45,953 bases of DNA from a bacterium (GCA_004561555.1 SFVH01000023.1:1-45953), one strand, 5' to 3'; shown: positions 32,635 through 41,967, counted from the first letter of the stretch. The notes: generated from the letters alone by a model not told the origin. Numbers and translations: made by a program.

Positions 32635-34554
32635 CTATTTCACCATATTGAGCACTTTTTTATCCACCCATATAGGATATTTGCCGCGCAAAGTATCAAT
32701 CCACTGTTGCTCGAGATAGTTTTGATAGTCGGCAACGACTGCGCCACGCACGTCTGCCACTTCCTCCGGCTTAGCGATAAGTTTGCCGCCAAACACGAAA
32801 TAGTCGACAAACCGGCCTTCGCTCTTCACCTTGGCTGCGCCAAACACCTCGGAGTCAATCTTTGCATTTTCACCCTTTGCAGCAAGCACACGAGTGATTT
32901 TCACATCCTTGGAGAAGGTCTTGCGCAAATGTTGCGCCATAGTATCGAGTGCCACTGTGGCAAGCTCCGCTTTAACGAGCGAGGTAATAGAGTCGCTTGT
33001 GGTTTCAATGAGATAGCCCTTATACTTCGGAGTGTCCCAACGATAGTTGGAGCGATTGGCTTCAAAGAATGTTTTCAAGCCCTCAGTGTCGGTAGTGGCT
33101 TTCTCCCACACGTTGCGATTACTGATTTCGAAAAGAAGCATCCCGTCGCGATATTCGCGCACAAGGTTGCCGAAGTCGGCATTGTTCTTCTCAAGCATAT
33201 CTTTTTCGTAGTTGAGCACGGTGGTACGCACCAAAGAGTTTATCTTCTCGTCGATAATCTTGATGGCTACACTACCGGTGGCTCTGCCCATACCCTTAAG
33301 TGACTCGCCCAACAGAGATACCGGATATTTCTTGCCGTCGAGGGTGAAAAGCGTCTCTGTAGAGGCTATACAACGCTCAATAAATGCGGTGTCAAGACTG
33401 TCGGGGAGCTGAGTTTCGCCCTTCAAGCGGTTGACAACTTTATTGTTGAGCGAAAATTTATATTGTTTTTTTAGTTGTTCCACCTTCGATTGTATAGCCA
33501 CATCGCCACGGCTCTCAACATATCCGCTGAGCTGGTCGCGACATTCGGCATATGAGCCAAGCGGCTTGTCTTCATATTTCTTCACGAAATGCACTCCATA
33601 GCGAGTGGCAAACGGCTTCGACACCTCGCCCGGCTTAAGCTCAAACGACACCTTCTCAAACTCCGGCACCATCTCGCCCTTACCGAAATAAGGCAACTTA
33701 CCGCCCTTTCGAGCCGACCCACGGTCTTCCGACTCTTTGCGCGCCAACTCTTCAAAATCCGCTCCTTCAATCACAAGATTGTAAAGGCTGTCGACCTTGG
33801 CAGCAATTGCCGCCTTAGCAGCCTCATCGGCACCTTGAGGATACATCTTCAAGATATGCCCCACAAGCACCTTCCCGGCATCGGGCTGGCGGTCGAAGGT
33901 TTTCACGATATGCCATCCGAAGGGGGTCGTAAACGGCTCCGACACCTCGCCTATAGGTGTGGTATAGACCACATCCTCAAACTGATAAGGAAATCGCCCT
34001 ACTGCCACATATCCCTGGCTACCGCCATTACGCTTCACCGATGGGTCGACAGAATACTTCAACGCTATAGAGTCAAAAGGCTCGCCGGCAATGATGCGTT
34101 GGCGCAAACTGTCAAGGCGATTCTTATACAGGTCGTTTTCGGCATCATCCTTACCCAAAGGCAACATCACATGGCTGGCAAGCACATTATATTTCATGTG
34201 TTCGTAAATCTGCTTGCGGAGATTTTCTTCCACCACGGTGTCTTTCAAATAGGGCATCGCCAACTCGTTGCGATAGCCGTTATATTCTTTGATAAAAGCC
34301 GCAGTGGTGTCGATACCCGCAGCCTCGGCGTCAGCCACCTTGAGCTTGTAGGTCTTAAACATTTCAAGGTATTGCTCCAACGGCTGCTCAGCCACCTGCT
34401 GCTGATTGTTTTTATGATACATATACTCAAATTCCGACAAAGTCACTGCCTTTCCGTTGACGGTCATGAGCACAGGATTTTTCTTCGAAGCGGCAATAGC
34501 GGTGATACACCCTGCCACAACAAGCAATCCAACAATTAATTTCGTCTTTTTCAT
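32635..34554 (-). CDS. Periplasmic peptidyl-prolyl isomerase with two PpiC-type domains (SurA/PrsA-like)
   Basis: A 639-residue periplasmic chaperone/isomerase. A signal peptide (MKKTKLIVGLLVVAGCITAIA) is followed by a SurA-like N-terminal helical region starting VLMTVNGKAVTLSEFEYMY. Two parvulin domains come next: the first contains SQGYVAVGRFPYQFEDVVY and GWHIVKTFD, the second GGKLPYFGKGEMVPEFE and YGVHFVKKYED. A long helical C-terminal region follows. Such proteins help outer-membrane proteins fold, which fits the nearby LptD and surface proteins in the wider window. The Cys in the signal could be a lipobox (VAGC), so a lipoprotein is possible. The guaB gene lies upstream, separated by a long hairpin. 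Confidence 0.9.
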   Translation of the reverse strand: MKKTKLIVGLLVVAGCITAIAASKKNPVLMTVNGKAVTLSEFEYMYHKNNQQQVAEQPLEQYLEMFKTYKLKVADAEAAGIDTTAAFIKEYNGYRNELAMPYLKDTVVEENLRKQIYEHMKYNVLASHVMLPLGKDDAENDLYKNRLDSLRQRIIAGEPFDSIALKYSVDPSVKRNGGSQGYVAVGRFPYQFEDVVYTTPIGEVSEPFTTPFGWHIVKTFDRQPDAGKVLVGHILKMYPQGADEAAKAAIAAKVDSLYNLVIEGADFEELARKESEDRGSARKGGKLPYFGKGEMVPEFEKVSFELKPGEVSKPFATRYGVHFVKKYEDKPLGSYAECRDQLSGYVESRGDVAIQSKVEQLKKQYKFSLNNKVVNRLKGETQLPDSLDTAFIERCIASTETLFTLDGKKYPVSLLGESLKGMGRATGSVAIKIIDEKINSLVRTTVLNYEKDMLEKNNADFGNLVREYRDGMLLFEISNRNVWEKATTDTEGLKTFFEANRSNYRWDTPKYKGYLIETTSDSITSLVKAELATVALDTMAQHLRKTFSKDVKITRVLAAKGENAKIDSEVFGAAKVKSEGRFVDYFVFGGKLIAKPEEVADVRGAVVADYQNYLEQQWIDTLRGKYPIWVDKKVLNMVK

Positions 34555-34576
34555 TTTTTTAAATGGTTATTATATG

Positions 34577-34623
34577 ACACAGAGATATAACGTAGTCTTG
34601 ACGACAAAATTATATCTCCGTGT
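34577..34623. repeat. Long inverted repeat between guaB and the PPIase gene
   Basis: Arms 34577-34590 and 34610-34623 pair over 14 bp (one G-U) around a 19-nt loop. It lies 22 nt after the guaB stop and 22 nt before the PPIase start. No T-run follows on either strand, so it is not an ordinary intrinsic terminator. It may be an RNA-processing or leader hairpin. Confidence 0.5.
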
Positions 34624-34645
34624 AAATTTAAAGCATTCTTAACAA

Positions 34646-36118
34646 TTATCCGCGGCTGTAGTTAGGAGCCTCGCTGGTAATCGTAACATCGTGAGGATGA
34701 CTCTCAAGCACTCCGGCATTGGTGATGCGGGTAAACTTGGCATCGTGAAGACGCACTATGTCGGCAGCACCGCAATAACCCATACCGGCACGCAAACCGC
34801 CCACAAGCTGATAAATCACCTCATAGAGTGTACCCTTATACGGCACACGAGCGGCGATGCCTTCGGGCACCAACTTCTTAACGTCGGAGGTGCCGGATTG
34901 GAAATAGCGGTCTTTCGAGCCGTTTTCCATTGCTTCAAGCGACCCCATACCGCGATACGACTTAAACTTCCTGCCATTGAAGATAATAGTGTCGCCGGGG
35001 GCTTCTTCCGTGCCGGCTACGAGAGAGCCTATCATCACCGAATAGGCGCCTGCGGCAAGTGCCTTCACCACATCGCCCGAATAGCGCAAACCGCCGTCGG
35101 CTATCAAGGGCACTCCGCTACCTTCCAGCGCTTTAGCCACATCATATACCGCCGACAACTGTGGCACTCCCACACCTGCCACCACGCGAGTGGTGCATAT
35201 AGACCCCGGACCGATGCCCACCTTGATAGCGTCAGCGCCTGCCTCGACAAGCATCTTTGCCGCCTCGCCGGTAGCAACGTTGCCCACCACTATATCCACA
35301 TCGGGAAATTTTGCCTTGGCTTCTTTAAGTTTTTCAATGACATACTTCGAGTGACCGTGGGCAGTGTCAATCACAATAGCATCGGCTCCGGCATTGACCA
35401 ACGCCTCCATACGCTGAAGGGTGTCGGCTGTCACTCCTACTCCGGCAGCCACCCGCAAACGACCCTTGCTATCTTTGCAAGCCATCGGTTTGTCTTTAGC
35501 TTTTGTGATATCTTTATATGTGATAAGACCCACAAGACGGTTGTTTTTATCCACCACCGGCAACTTTTCTATCTTATGCTCTTGCAATATCTGAGCAGCT
35601 GTGTCAAGGTCGGTGGTTTGATTGGTTGTGACAAGATTGTCTTTGGTCATCACCTCATCGATGTGACGACTATGGTCGCGCTGAAAACGCAAGTCGCGAT
35701 TGGTGACAATACCCACAAGCAATCCTTCATCATCAACCACCGGAATGCCTCCAATTTTATACTCCGCCATCATATTGAGCGCATCGCCAACAGTAGAGCC
35801 GCGCTTGATAGTCACCGGGTCGTAAATCATACCGTTCTCAGCACGCTTCACTATTGCCACCTGATGCGCTTGCTCTTCGATGCTCATATTCTTGTGAATC
35901 ACACCGATGCCGCCTTCGCGTGCAATAGCGATAGCCATTTGTGCCTCGGTGACGGTGTCCATCGCCGCCGTGACAAACGGAATCTTTAAGTCAATGTTTC
36001 GTGAAAACTTTGTCGAGAGGTCGACTGTCTTTGGAAGTACTTCGGAATAAGCCGGAATGAGCAATACGTCGTCGTAAGTAAGCCCATCCATCACCACTTT
36101 ATCTGCAATAAATGACAT
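34646..36118 (-). CDS. guaB: Inosine-5'-monophosphate dehydrogenase
   Basis: A 490-residue NAD-dependent enzyme that makes XMP from IMP, the committed step to guanine nucleotides. The barrel opens with GLTYDDVLLIPAYSEVLP. Two CBS domains are inserted at residues about 95-205 (KIGGIPVVDDEGLLVGIVT, KIEKLPVVDKNNRLVGLIT). The active-site Cys is in GIGPGSICTTRVVAGVG, and the flap region has YRGMGSLEAM. Length is standard. A full promoter is at 36141-36170. Downstream it faces a long hairpin before the PPIase gene. Confidence 0.98.
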   Translation of the reverse strand: MSFIADKVVMDGLTYDDVLLIPAYSEVLPKTVDLSTKFSRNIDLKIPFVTAAMDTVTEAQMAIAIAREGGIGVIHKNMSIEEQAHQVAIVKRAENGMIYDPVTIKRGSTVGDALNMMAEYKIGGIPVVDDEGLLVGIVTNRDLRFQRDHSRHIDEVMTKDNLVTTNQTTDLDTAAQILQEHKIEKLPVVDKNNRLVGLITYKDITKAKDKPMACKDSKGRLRVAAGVGVTADTLQRMEALVNAGADAIVIDTAHGHSKYVIEKLKEAKAKFPDVDIVVGNVATGEAAKMLVEAGADAIKVGIGPGSICTTRVVAGVGVPQLSAVYDVAKALEGSGVPLIADGGLRYSGDVVKALAAGAYSVMIGSLVAGTEEAPGDTIIFNGRKFKSYRGMGSLEAMENGSKDRYFQSGTSDVKKLVPEGIAARVPYKGTLYEVIYQLVGGLRAGMGYCGAADIVRLHDAKFTRITNAGVLESHPHDVTITSEAPNYSRG

Positions 36119-36140
36119 AACGTTGAAAATTTATTGCACG

Positions 36141-36170
36141 CAAAGTTACGAATTTTTCGGGAATAATCAA
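36141..36170 (-). promoter_or_regulatory. Promoter of guaB
   Basis: CAAAGTTA at 36141-36148 reads TAACTTTG leftwards. CAA at 36168-36170 gives a -33 TTG with a 19-nt spacer. The leader is about 15 nt. Confidence 0.7.
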
Positions 36171-36241
36171 AAAAATTTCTGATAGCGGGAAATAATTATT
36201 CGCGGCTCTTAATCGCTGCGACGGCTTCCGCTGTATGCCCA

Positions 36242-36276
36242 CAAAAGAAGCTGCCCGACAATCGCAGACAGCTTCT
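36242..36276 (-). terminator. Terminator of the panC-panD-ffh operon
   Basis: A 10-bp stem with one mismatch (36246-36255 with 36267-36276), followed on the minus strand by TTTTGT. It lies 25 nt beyond the ffh stop. Confidence 0.75.
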
Positions 36277-36300
36277 ATATCTTTTTAAGCACATCAATGA

Positions 36301-37632
36301 CTATCGGCGGAGCTTACCGAGCTTGCCCATCATCTTGGGCATCTTCATCGATGTAGCCATCTTCATCATTTTGCGAGTGGTGTCAAACTGCTTGAGCAGT
36401 CGGTTCACTTCTTGCAGAGAAGTGCCCGAACCTTTGGCGATGCGTTGGCGGCGACTGCCGTTGATAGCGTCGGGGTTTGCACGCTCGTAGGGTGTCATAG
36501 AGTAGATGATAGCTTCAATGCCCTTAAAAGCATTATCGTCGATGTCAATGTCTTTGATGGCTTTACCCACTCCCGGTATCATTGACGCCAAATCTTTGAG
36601 ATTACCCATCTTCTTGATTTGCGAAATCTGAGCGAGGAAGTCGTTGAAGTCAAATTGGTTTTTGGCAATTTTCTTGTGCAAACGACGTGCCTCTTCTTCA
36701 TCATATTGCTGTTGGGCACGCTCCACCAAAGAGACGATGTCACCCATGCCGAGGATGCGGTCTGCCATACGCTCGGGATGGAAGAGGTCGATGGCTTCGA
36801 GCTTTTCGCCCGTACCGACAAACTTGATGGGCTTGTCGACAACGGTGCGGATTGAAAGGGCGGCACCACCACGAGTGTCACCATCGAGCTTAGTGAGCAC
36901 AACACCGTCAAAATCCAATCTCTGGTTAAATTCTTTGGCTGTGTTTACTGCATCTTGACCGGTCATTGAGTCGACAACAAACAGAGTTTCTTGCGGCTTG
37001 ATGGCATTCTTTATTGCTTCAATTTCGTCCATCATTTGCTCGTCGACAGCCAAGCGACCGGCAGTGTCGACAATCACAAGGTCATAGTTTTTCGCCTTAG
37101 CCTCTTTGATGGCGTTGAGCGCAATCTGTACGGGGTCTTTCGATTCCGGCTCCGTATAGACAGGCACATTGATTTGTTCGCCAAGCACTTTCAGCTGGTC
37201 GATAGCCGCAGGACGATACACGTCGCAAGCCACAAGCAACGGACGCTTGCCTTTTTCGCTCTTATATTTTCTGGCGAGCTTGCCGGAGAAGGTGGTCTTA
37301 CCACTACCTTGCAATCCCGACATAAGGATTACGGCGGGATTGCCCGACAGATTGATTTCGGCAGCAGAGCCACCCATAAGGGCTGCCAGCTCGTCGTGGA
37401 CAATCTTCACCATCAACTCGCTCGGCTTGATGGCGGTGATTACGTTTTGCCCGAGGGCTTTGGCTTTAACGGTGTCGGTAAAATGCTTTGCCACGCTGAA
37501 ATTGACGTCGGCATCGATAAGTGCACGGCGTACATCTTTAAGCGTTTCCGCCACATTGATTTCTGTGATTTTACCTTGACCTTTCAGCAGCTTAAACGAC
37601 CGCTCAAGTCTTTCACTTAAATTTTCAAACAT
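36301..37632 (-). CDS. ffh: Signal recognition particle GTPase
   Basis: Ffh (443 residues) binds signal sequences of nascent proteins and 4.5S RNA. The N domain (residues 1-95) precedes the G domain with GLQGSGKTTFSGKLA (G1), CDVYRPAAIDQL (insertion box), DTAGRLAVDEQMM (G3), TKLDGDTRGGAALS (G4) and GTGEKLEAIDLFHPERMADRILGMGD split over two motifs. The Met-rich M domain carries RRQRIAKGSGTSLQEVN, the RNA-binding segment, and ends MKMPKMMGKLGKLRR. Length is typical. It lies 38 nt after panD and is last in the operon. Confidence 0.97.
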   Translation of the reverse strand: MFENLSERLERSFKLLKGQGKITEINVAETLKDVRRALIDADVNFSVAKHFTDTVKAKALGQNVITAIKPSELMVKIVHDELAALMGGSAAEINLSGNPAVILMSGLQGSGKTTFSGKLARKYKSEKGKRPLLVACDVYRPAAIDQLKVLGEQINVPVYTEPESKDPVQIALNAIKEAKAKNYDLVIVDTAGRLAVDEQMMDEIEAIKNAIKPQETLFVVDSMTGQDAVNTAKEFNQRLDFDGVVLTKLDGDTRGGAALSIRTVVDKPIKFVGTGEKLEAIDLFHPERMADRILGMGDIVSLVERAQQQYDEEEARRLHKKIAKNQFDFNDFLAQISQIKKMGNLKDLASMIPGVGKAIKDIDIDDNAFKGIEAIIYSMTPYERANPDAINGSRRQRIAKGSGTSLQEVNRLLKQFDTTRKMMKMATSMKMPKMMGKLGKLRR

Positions 37633-37670
37633 TATAATTTCTCTGTTTCTTCGTGTTACTAATAATCTTC

Positions 37671-38024
37671 TTACTCAGCCAACTTGTTGGTCAGCGGCTC
37701 GGGAAACACCACCTTCGGCTTAAAGGTCTTCGCCTCCTCAATGTCAATAAGAGCATAAGCCATAATTATCACCACATCGCCCTTATACACCTTGCGCGCC
37801 GCCGCCCCGTTGAGACACACACTGCCGGAGCCGCGCTCCCCGGGGATGGCATAAGTGTCGAAGCGCTCCCCGTTGTTGTTATCCACAATATACACACGCT
37901 CATTAGCCACTATACCGGCGGCGTCCATAAGGTCTTCGTCGATAGTGATGCTACCGATGTAGTCGAGGTCAGCTCCGGTCACCGTTGCGCGGTGAATTTT
38001 GGATTTCATTACTTCAATCTGCAT
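37671..38024 (-). CDS. panD: Aspartate 1-decarboxylase (pyruvoyl enzyme)
   Basis: PanD (117 residues) makes beta-alanine from aspartate for pantothenate. The self-cleavage site is Gly24-Ser25 within DLDYIGSITID; Ser25 becomes the pyruvoyl group, and the usual numbering is kept with the start at 38024. NGAAARKVYKGDVVIIMAY is the conserved C-terminal part. It lies 26 nt after panC and 38 nt before ffh, so pantothenate synthesis genes are grouped. Confidence 0.97.
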   Translation of the reverse strand: MQIEVMKSKIHRATVTGADLDYIGSITIDEDLMDAAGIVANERVYIVDNNNGERFDTYAIPGERGSGSVCLNGAAARKVYKGDVVIIMAYALIDIEEAKTFKPKVVFPEPLTNKLAE

Positions 38025-38050
38025 TGTCTGAAATATGTCGTTGATGTGTT

Positions 38051-38899
38051 TTAATTTGCCTTATATGCAATATTGTCAATCAAGCGAACCTCTCCGCAAT
38101 ACACCGTGATGCATCCCACAATATGCGACGAAGCATCCCAAGAGCGAACAGGCTGCATTGTCGACCCATCTACGATTTCATAATATTCCACCTCCATCTG
38201 CGGCAGGGCGTTAAGGCTGTCGGTGACGTAGGCTATTGTCTCTTCAACCGTGTGGGTCGATGCAAAGTTACGACTTTCTTTTAAAATACGGAAAATATTG
38301 GGAGCCAACATTCGCTGTTCGGCTGTGAGTCGCACATTTCGGCTGCTCAATGCCAACCCGTCGTCTTCGCGCTTGATGGGGCATGCCACTATCTCTAATT
38401 TGAAGCCTTCAAGCTCCACCATCTTGCGTATCACCGCTATCTGCTGAAAGTCTTTTTCTCCAAAATATGCACGGTCGGGATTGACCATGGCAAAGAGCTT
38501 GCTCACTATCTGCGCCACCCCGTTGAAGTGCCCGGGACGATGTGCGCCCTCCATCACTTCTGCCACCGCTCCCAAGTCAAACACCCGGGTGTCGGGCTCG
38601 GGATAGACTTCTTCAACACTCGGCATAAACACCACGTCGGCGCCGGCAGCCTCCAAAAGACGACAGTCGGCAGCTTCGGTGCGTGGATAAGTGGCTAAAT
38701 CTTGCTTGTTGTTAAACTGTGTGGGATTAACAAAAACGCTCACCACAACGATATCGTTTTCTTTGCGAGCACAATCCACCAAGGATTTGTGTCCGGCATG
38801 CAATGCACCCATCGTGGGCACAAGCCCCACGACCTTTCCTTCATTCTTAAATCCTGAAATTAAGGACTTTAATTCAGAAATTGTCTTAACTACTTGCAT
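38051..38899 (-). CDS. panC: Pantothenate synthetase
   Basis: PanC (282 residues) joins pantoate and beta-alanine using ATP. The HIGH-like motif is in VPTMGALHAGHKSLV. VSVFVNPTQFN and the ATP-binding YFGEKDFQQ are conserved, and the KMSKS-like region is DGLALSSRN. I chose the start MQVVKTISELK at 38899 because the promoter core at 38921-38928 overlaps the longer alternative at 38923. It is first in the panC-panD-ffh operon. Confidence 0.96.
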   Translation of the reverse strand: MQVVKTISELKSLISGFKNEGKVVGLVPTMGALHAGHKSLVDCARKENDIVVVSVFVNPTQFNNKQDLATYPRTEAADCRLLEAAGADVVFMPSVEEVYPEPDTRVFDLGAVAEVMEGAHRPGHFNGVAQIVSKLFAMVNPDRAYFGEKDFQQIAVIRKMVELEGFKLEIVACPIKREDDGLALSSRNVRLTAEQRMLAPNIFRILKESRNFASTHTVEETIAYVTDSLNALPQMEVEYYEIVDGSTMQPVRSWDASSHIVGCITVYCGEVRLIDNIAYKAN

Positions 38900-38920
38900 T
38901 CTATTTGTATTTTTGACTTG

Positions 38921-38928
38921 CAAAGGAA
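38921..38928 (-). promoter_or_regulatory. Probable promoter core of panC-panD-ffh
   Basis: CAAAGGAA reads TTCCTTTG leftwards, one mismatch from TAnnTTTG, 22 nt before the panC start. Confidence 0.45.
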
Positions 38929-39053
38929 ATAAATATTTATCACATAGAAAAATCCAACGCAGTGAATTTTAGTTTTTATCGTTTTTTATTTCTTTTAAAG
39001 GCTTTTAGAATGCGATTTCACACGAAAACACTATAATTATCAATAATTTTTAG

Positions 39054-39061
39054 TAACTTTG
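39054..39061 (+). promoter_or_regulatory. Promoter core of the GT5-DUF4270 pair
   Basis: TAacTTTG, exact core, 73 nt before the ATG at 39134. The divergent gap to panC (38900-39133) holds only the two promoters. Confidence 0.6.
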
Positions 39062-39133
39062 CAAAGAATATACACCAAAAAGCAAGTCAATGGCGCAATT
39101 TGGTTGTAAAATACTAAAAACACGAACAAAAAG

Positions 39134-39937
39134 ATGACTAACAACAAAGTTTTATTCATAAACCAGGAAATCATGCCTTATCTTCCCGAGTCGGAGATGT
39201 CGAAGGCGGGTCTTGACCTTCCGAAAGGCATTCAAGAGAGAGGATTTGAGGTGCGTACGTTTATGCCTAAATATGGGAGCATTAACGAGCGGCGCAACCA
39301 GTTGCACGAAGTGATACGCCTGTCGGGTATGAATCTTATTATCGACGACACCGACCATCCCCTGATTATCAAGGTTGCCACCTTGCAATCGGCAAAGATG
39401 CAAGTGTATTTCATTTACAACGACGACTACTTTCAACGCAATCCCGGCAAGATTATCGAGACAATGGAGTCGCCGGAATTGAATGATGAACGTTGTATTT
39501 TTTTCGTCAGAGGTGCTATCGAGACGGTGAGAAAACTGCGTTGGGATGCCGGAGTGGTGCATTGTCAAGGATGGATGTCGGCGCTCACGCCCCTCTACGT
39601 GAAGCGTGTTTATGCCGACGACCCGTCGTTTCGCGACTCCAAGGTGATATATTCTCTCTTCGGCTCTTCTTTTGAAGGGGTGTTTGACTCGCGCTTTGAA
39701 GAGAAACTGAGAATGGAAGGATTCACCGACGATGACCTCAAGTGCATCGCCGGCAAGCCGGTGGATTTCCCGGCTTTAGCGCGGCTCTCTCTGTCGCACT
39801 CCGACGGAGTGATTATCCACACTGAGCATGTACATCCGGAGGTGATGAGATTTATTGAAGAGAATAACATCCCATACTTGCCTTATGAGGGAAGTTTTGA
39901 TGTAGACAAATATGCCGAATTTTACAAGTCTATCTAA
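39134..39937 (+). CDS. Stand-alone glycogen/starch synthase N-terminal (GT5) domain protein
   Basis: A 267-residue protein that corresponds to the N-terminal Rossmann domain of glycogen synthase only. FINQEIMPYLPESEMSKAG takes the place of the family's E.aP..K.GGL start, followed by RGFEVRTFMPKYG. VVHCQGWMSALTPLYVK matches the DWH-type region of GT5 enzymes, with Cys-Gln-Gly in place of Asp-His. The C-terminal UDP/ADP-glucose-binding domain is absent, so catalysis as a normal GT-B enzyme is unlikely. Bacteroidales commonly carry this short form next to panC and a DUF4270 gene; its role is not known to me. The DUF4270 gene follows 12 nt later. Confidence 0.85.
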   Translation: MTNNKVLFINQEIMPYLPESEMSKAGLDLPKGIQERGFEVRTFMPKYGSINERRNQLHEVIRLSGMNLIIDDTDHPLIIKVATLQSAKMQVYFIYNDDYFQRNPGKIIETMESPELNDERCIFFVRGAIETVRKLRWDAGVVHCQGWMSALTPLYVKRVYADDPSFRDSKVIYSLFGSSFEGVFDSRFEEKLRMEGFTDDDLKCIAGKPVDFPALARLSLSHSDGVIIHTEHVHPEVMRFIEENNIPYLPYEGSFDVDKYAEFYKSI

Positions 39938-39949
39938 TCTACAATCGTA

Positions 39950-41353
39950 ATGTATAAAATTTTTTATTGGGTGATTGCCACATTAGCAGTGTTGCTCGTG
40001 GCGTCGGCTTGCGACGAAAACAATGTAGGGTCGAGCGTTGCCGGCTCAGAGTCGACGATTGTCATCGACTCGTCGTTTGTCGTTGTGAGCTCATCGTATG
40101 TTAACGACAAAATCCCATGCAAGACCGTCACTCAGCTGCTCGGCTCGATACAAGCCGACGACTATGGCGTGCTTAAGAGCGATTTTGTGAGCGAATTTAT
40201 GCCGGCGAGCATGATTGACACCGAGGGTGTGACCGTGGCAGATATCGACTCGGTGTGTCTGTATATGCGCATCCCCATCGGCTCCTACACCGGCGACTCT
40301 ATAGTGCCGATGAAGGTGAATGTGTATGCGTTGAAGAAAAACCTGCCCTACCCCATCACTTCCGACTTCGACCCCACGGATTATAAAGGCGAGCTATGGG
40401 CTTCAAAGGCATACTCCATGACCACTCTTGAGCGTGACAGTGCCCTCTATTGGAGCTACGACGAAAACTATAATCAAAAATATTACCAAGCCATCATCAT
40501 GCGCTTGCCCGACAAGTTTGGCAAGGATTTGTTTACGATGTATATGGAAAATCCGGGCATCTTCAGCGTGCCGTCGGAATTTGCAAAAGAGGTGCCGGGC
40601 ATCTATGCCACCACAAGCTACGGCAACGGTCGGGTGATGCGCATCACAAGCACCTCAGTAAATCTTTATTACAGCAAGCACACTCAGACCGCCGAGGGCA
40701 ACGACACAATCATCCCCTATGTGGGTAGCTACTTGGGTGTAACCCCGGAAGTGACTCGCAGCAACAACATCACTTACACTCCCTCGGCAAAATTAAAAGC
40801 AATGGTCGATGCCGGAGAGACCATCATCGCCGCCCCGGCAGGCTATGCGGCTAAGGTGACTTTCCCGGCTCAAGATATCATCAAGAAGTTTCACGCTCAC
40901 AGCGACGAGTCAATGACAGTGCTCAACACCGTGACAATGAAAATCCCGGCGGTGGAGATTGCAAATCGTCAAGGCATTAAGCCCCCGAAAAACTTGCTGC
41001 TAATCAAGGCGTCGGAAGTCGACGAGTTTTTTGCCGACAACAAGGTGCCCGACAATGTTTATTCTTTTTACTCCTCCTACGACTCTACTACTAAGTCATA
41101 TAACTTCACCGACTTGCGAGGCTATTTGAAAGCCATCCTCAACGGCGAAATCACAGAAGGCTTCGACGACTTCTTGATAATCCCGGTGGATATGGAAACG
41201 GAATCGACAAGCGACTACTATTCTTACTACTACGGCTCGTCGTCGACCTCGGTGACAAAGGTAGTGCCGCAAGTGTCGCTCCCCTCGATGGTGAAGCTGG
41301 ACATGGCTAACGCCAAGATTTACGTCACCTACAGCAAAAAAGATTACAAATAG
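39950..41353 (+). CDS. DUF4270 family lipoprotein
   Basis: A 467-residue protein with a lipoprotein signal (FYWVIATLAVLLVASAC, Cys at residue 21), so probably outer-membrane or surface anchored. The beta-rich mature part has the DUF4270 features: an early IDSSFVVVSSSYVNDK and TVTQLLGSIQADDYG, and DIDSVCLYMRIPIGSYTGDS describing repeated strand-turn units. A poly-Tyr/Ser stretch (YYSYYYGSSSTS) lies near the end. Function unknown. It follows the GT5-domain gene by 12 nt and ends at a strong terminator, so the two form one operon. Confidence 0.85.
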   Translation: MYKIFYWVIATLAVLLVASACDENNVGSSVAGSESTIVIDSSFVVVSSSYVNDKIPCKTVTQLLGSIQADDYGVLKSDFVSEFMPASMIDTEGVTVADIDSVCLYMRIPIGSYTGDSIVPMKVNVYALKKNLPYPITSDFDPTDYKGELWASKAYSMTTLERDSALYWSYDENYNQKYYQAIIMRLPDKFGKDLFTMYMENPGIFSVPSEFAKEVPGIYATTSYGNGRVMRITSTSVNLYYSKHTQTAEGNDTIIPYVGSYLGVTPEVTRSNNITYTPSAKLKAMVDAGETIIAAPAGYAAKVTFPAQDIIKKFHAHSDESMTVLNTVTMKIPAVEIANRQGIKPPKNLLLIKASEVDEFFADNKVPDNVYSFYSSYDSTTKSYNFTDLRGYLKAILNGEITEGFDDFLIIPVDMETESTSDYYSYYYGSSSTSVTKVVPQVSLPSMVKLDMANAKIYVTYSKKDYK

Positions 41354-41383
41354 ATAATTTATTAGTCGGTTAATAATTCACAT

Positions 41384-41424
41384 GAGCTGATGTGTCAATC
41401 CAACACATCGGCTCTATTTTTTTG
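41384..41424 (+). terminator. Terminator of the GT5-DUF4270 operon
   Basis: A 12-bp stem with one G-U (41384-41395 with 41403-41414) followed by TATTTTTTTG. The tail overlaps the stop codon of the convergent HXXEE gene. Confidence 0.85.
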
Positions 41425-41935
41425 ACGCTATTATCATGCCCAGACGATGGGCAAGCCACAGATTAATCACCATGAAGGCTATCCCTATCGCTGCCCACGC
41501 CACCATCTGCGGCACGCTCAACACGAGCCAAATGCTATACACGCCATAGCCGACATAGGGGATGAAAACTAATGCGCTAACCACTCCGGGCACATAACCT
41601 CTCACCGCCACTGCTTGAAAAACATGGACAACAAGATGAAAGGAGAATGTCATAAACAAAGCTGCCCAGATTTCCATTGCATACGCTCCGGAAAGAAGCA
41701 CATAGCATACGGATGCCACGATGATGAGTAGCTCCTCTAAGGCGGCGATACCGAAAGCGGCGGTGCTCAACTGCGATAGATGCACCACAAGACGACGCAA
41801 ACCGGGAAAACGCTGTGACAACTGCTCTTGATGTCTCAACATCCAACGATGCTGTGTAGCCACCTCCTCCAAGTCGTGAATAAGAAACAAGACAGGGAAA
41901 GGAAGCACGAATAATAGTATGCTCAATCCACTCAT
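41414..41935 (-). CDS. HXXEE domain membrane protein
   Basis: A 173-residue integral membrane protein with about five helices. The name-giving motif is in VLFLIHDLEEVATQ (His-x-x-Glu-Glu). The other conserved acidic/His positions are in AALEELLIIVAS, SFHLVVHVFQAV and INLWLAHRLG. The polar residues inside helices suggest a metal- or substrate-binding membrane enzyme, but no activity is established for the family as far as I know. It is monocistronic, with its own promoter core, and convergent with the DUF4270 gene. Confidence 0.85.
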   Translation of the reverse strand: MSGLSILLFVLPFPVLFLIHDLEEVATQHRWMLRHQEQLSQRFPGLRRLVVHLSQLSTAAFGIAALEELLIIVASVCYVLLSGAYAMEIWAALFMTFSFHLVVHVFQAVAVRGYVPGVVSALVFIPYVGYGVYSIWLVLSVPQMVAWAAIGIAFMVINLWLAHRLGMIIASKK

Positions 41936-41967
41936 AGGCGATTCTTCAAATTTTCACTATAATGACA

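Noticed and set aside
34691..35989. Plus-strand frame of 432 codons
   Set aside because: It is the antisense of guaB, which is unmistakable; the translated sequence has no family features.
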